Of a stretch of DNA of 52,987 nt, positions 52,645-52,987 are shown in pieces; the first letter of the stretch is position 1; every line of letters begins with the position of its first letter. The notes under the pieces are model-generated. The model saw only the letters and a program-made list of their open reading frames with translations. It did not search any database and was not told the origin of the DNA. Location of the stretch: contig DJYW01000048.1 in assembly GCA_002450255.1 (NCBI GenBank), positions 467 through 53,453 on the forward strand. Direction: 5' to 3'. The translations under genes were made by a program, and so were the position numbers. The stretch comes from Gammaproteobacteria bacterium UBA6968 (GTDB taxonomy: Bacteria; Pseudomonadota; Gammaproteobacteria; Pseudomonadales; Azotimanducaceae).

Positions 52645-52987
52645 GACCGGTCTCCTCTGCTGCGACAGGCGCGGCGAATAAGGCATCCAAATTGCGCACT
52701 TTAGGATGAATTGCGTACACCGCTTCGGCGCGAGCCACCATCGCCTGAGTGACCTTAGCCGCGAGTGCCTCATTGGCGACGGTATCCTGCCCTTGAATGT
52801 GCCAACGACCCGCATCTATTGGCATCGCACTTAACACTTCACTGACGTTGGCCAACACAGAGGACACATCGACTGCCGCGTCTGTACTTAGCTCCACACC
52901 GTCCGCCCGCGTGAGCGTCGCCAAGCTTTCATCCACTACGAGCGCACCGCTCCTCAAAATCAATACTCGATCACAAACTGCGGTGAC
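52634..52987 (-). CDS. ABC transporter ATP-binding protein, C-terminal part, cut by window end
   Basis: The last ~117 residues of a GldA-like ATPase. The visible start VTAVCDRVLILRSGALV is the segment just after the H-loop of ABC ATPases, followed by the variable C-terminal region. Walker and signature motifs lie outside the window. It overlaps the permease start by 11 bp and heads the three-gene operon (ATPase, permease-GldG, DUF4340). Confidence 0.9.
   Translation of the reverse strand, partial: VTAVCDRVLILRSGALVVDESLATLTRADGVELSTDAAVDVSSVLANVSEVLSAMPIDAGRWHIQGQDTVANEALAAKVTQAMVARAEAVYAIHPKVRNLDALFAAPVAAEETGHAS

Noticed and set aside
1..52987. CRISPR arrays, prophage or insertion sequences
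   Set aside because: No regularly spaced long repeats, transposase, integrase or phage structural genes were seen; the tandem repeats have no spacers.

Overview
The window looks like chromosomal DNA of a free-living, probably marine gammaproteobacterium. The evidence is moderate GC content, a Fur of the Pseudomonas type without the CxxC zinc pair, GldG/DUF4340 gliding-type ABC genes, and many lipid and acyl-CoA enzymes (acyl-CoA synthetase, paired acyl-CoA dehydrogenases, carboxyltransferase, two luciferase-like monooxygenases, several GSTs). A Halieaceae/Cellvibrionales-like host is my guess and is weakly supported. I found no rRNA, tRNA, CRISPR array, transposase or phage gene. Most of the sequence is compact core or accessory metabolism in short operons.

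Layout. 1-829: 5' part of an acyl-CoA synthetase. 0.83-1.96 kb: no gene seen. 1.96-3.3 kb: a LitR/CarH-like MerR regulator with TGTACA boxes over its own promoter, then a second promoter of the same design reading into a foldable gene-less segment (putative small RNA). 3.6-6.5 kb: phosphotransferase, CysZ-like membrane protein, secreted esterase. 6.8-11.7 kb: a four-gene minus-strand signalling operon (response regulator with a DHp-like tail, outer-membrane barrel, periplasmic binding protein, sensor kinase). 12.6-14.5 kb: exported redoxin/cytochrome c/copper monooxygenase/EF-hand fusion. 14.8-22.7 kb: enoyl-reductase-like dehydrogenase, Tat-exported molybdenum hydroxylase pair, LLM oxidoreductase, NUDIX hydrolase, glycosyltransferase, dUTPase. 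23-31 kb: acyl-CoA dehydrogenase pair, PD-(D/E)XK-like protein, carboxyltransferase, phosphatase, DUF1932 dehydrogenase, M20 amidohydrolase. 31.1-33.4 kb: an AT-rich island with a secreted trypsin-like protein that has lost its catalytic His and Ser. 33.4-48.4 kb: serine hydrolases, cysteine synthase-type enzyme, Fur, MerR-TPR protein, GPH sugar transporter, LLM enzyme, sirtuin, GSTs, TauD dioxygenase behind a hairpin-rich leader, HIT and HAD proteins. 48.7-53 kb: GldA/GldFG/DUF4340 ABC system, cut by the window edge.

A recurring theme is short tandem repeats of different units (13 bp x4, 11 bp x3, imperfect 11 bp x4, 8 bp x4.6) in intergenic DNA, plus in-frame 12-bp and 6-bp repeats that make flexible linkers in two regulators. 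The most interesting loci are the TGTACA regulator with its putative RNA, the four-gene signalling operon, the copper monooxygenase fusion, the pseudoprotease and the hairpin cluster at 44.46-44.72 kb. All functions are assigned by reading motifs; no database search was possible.
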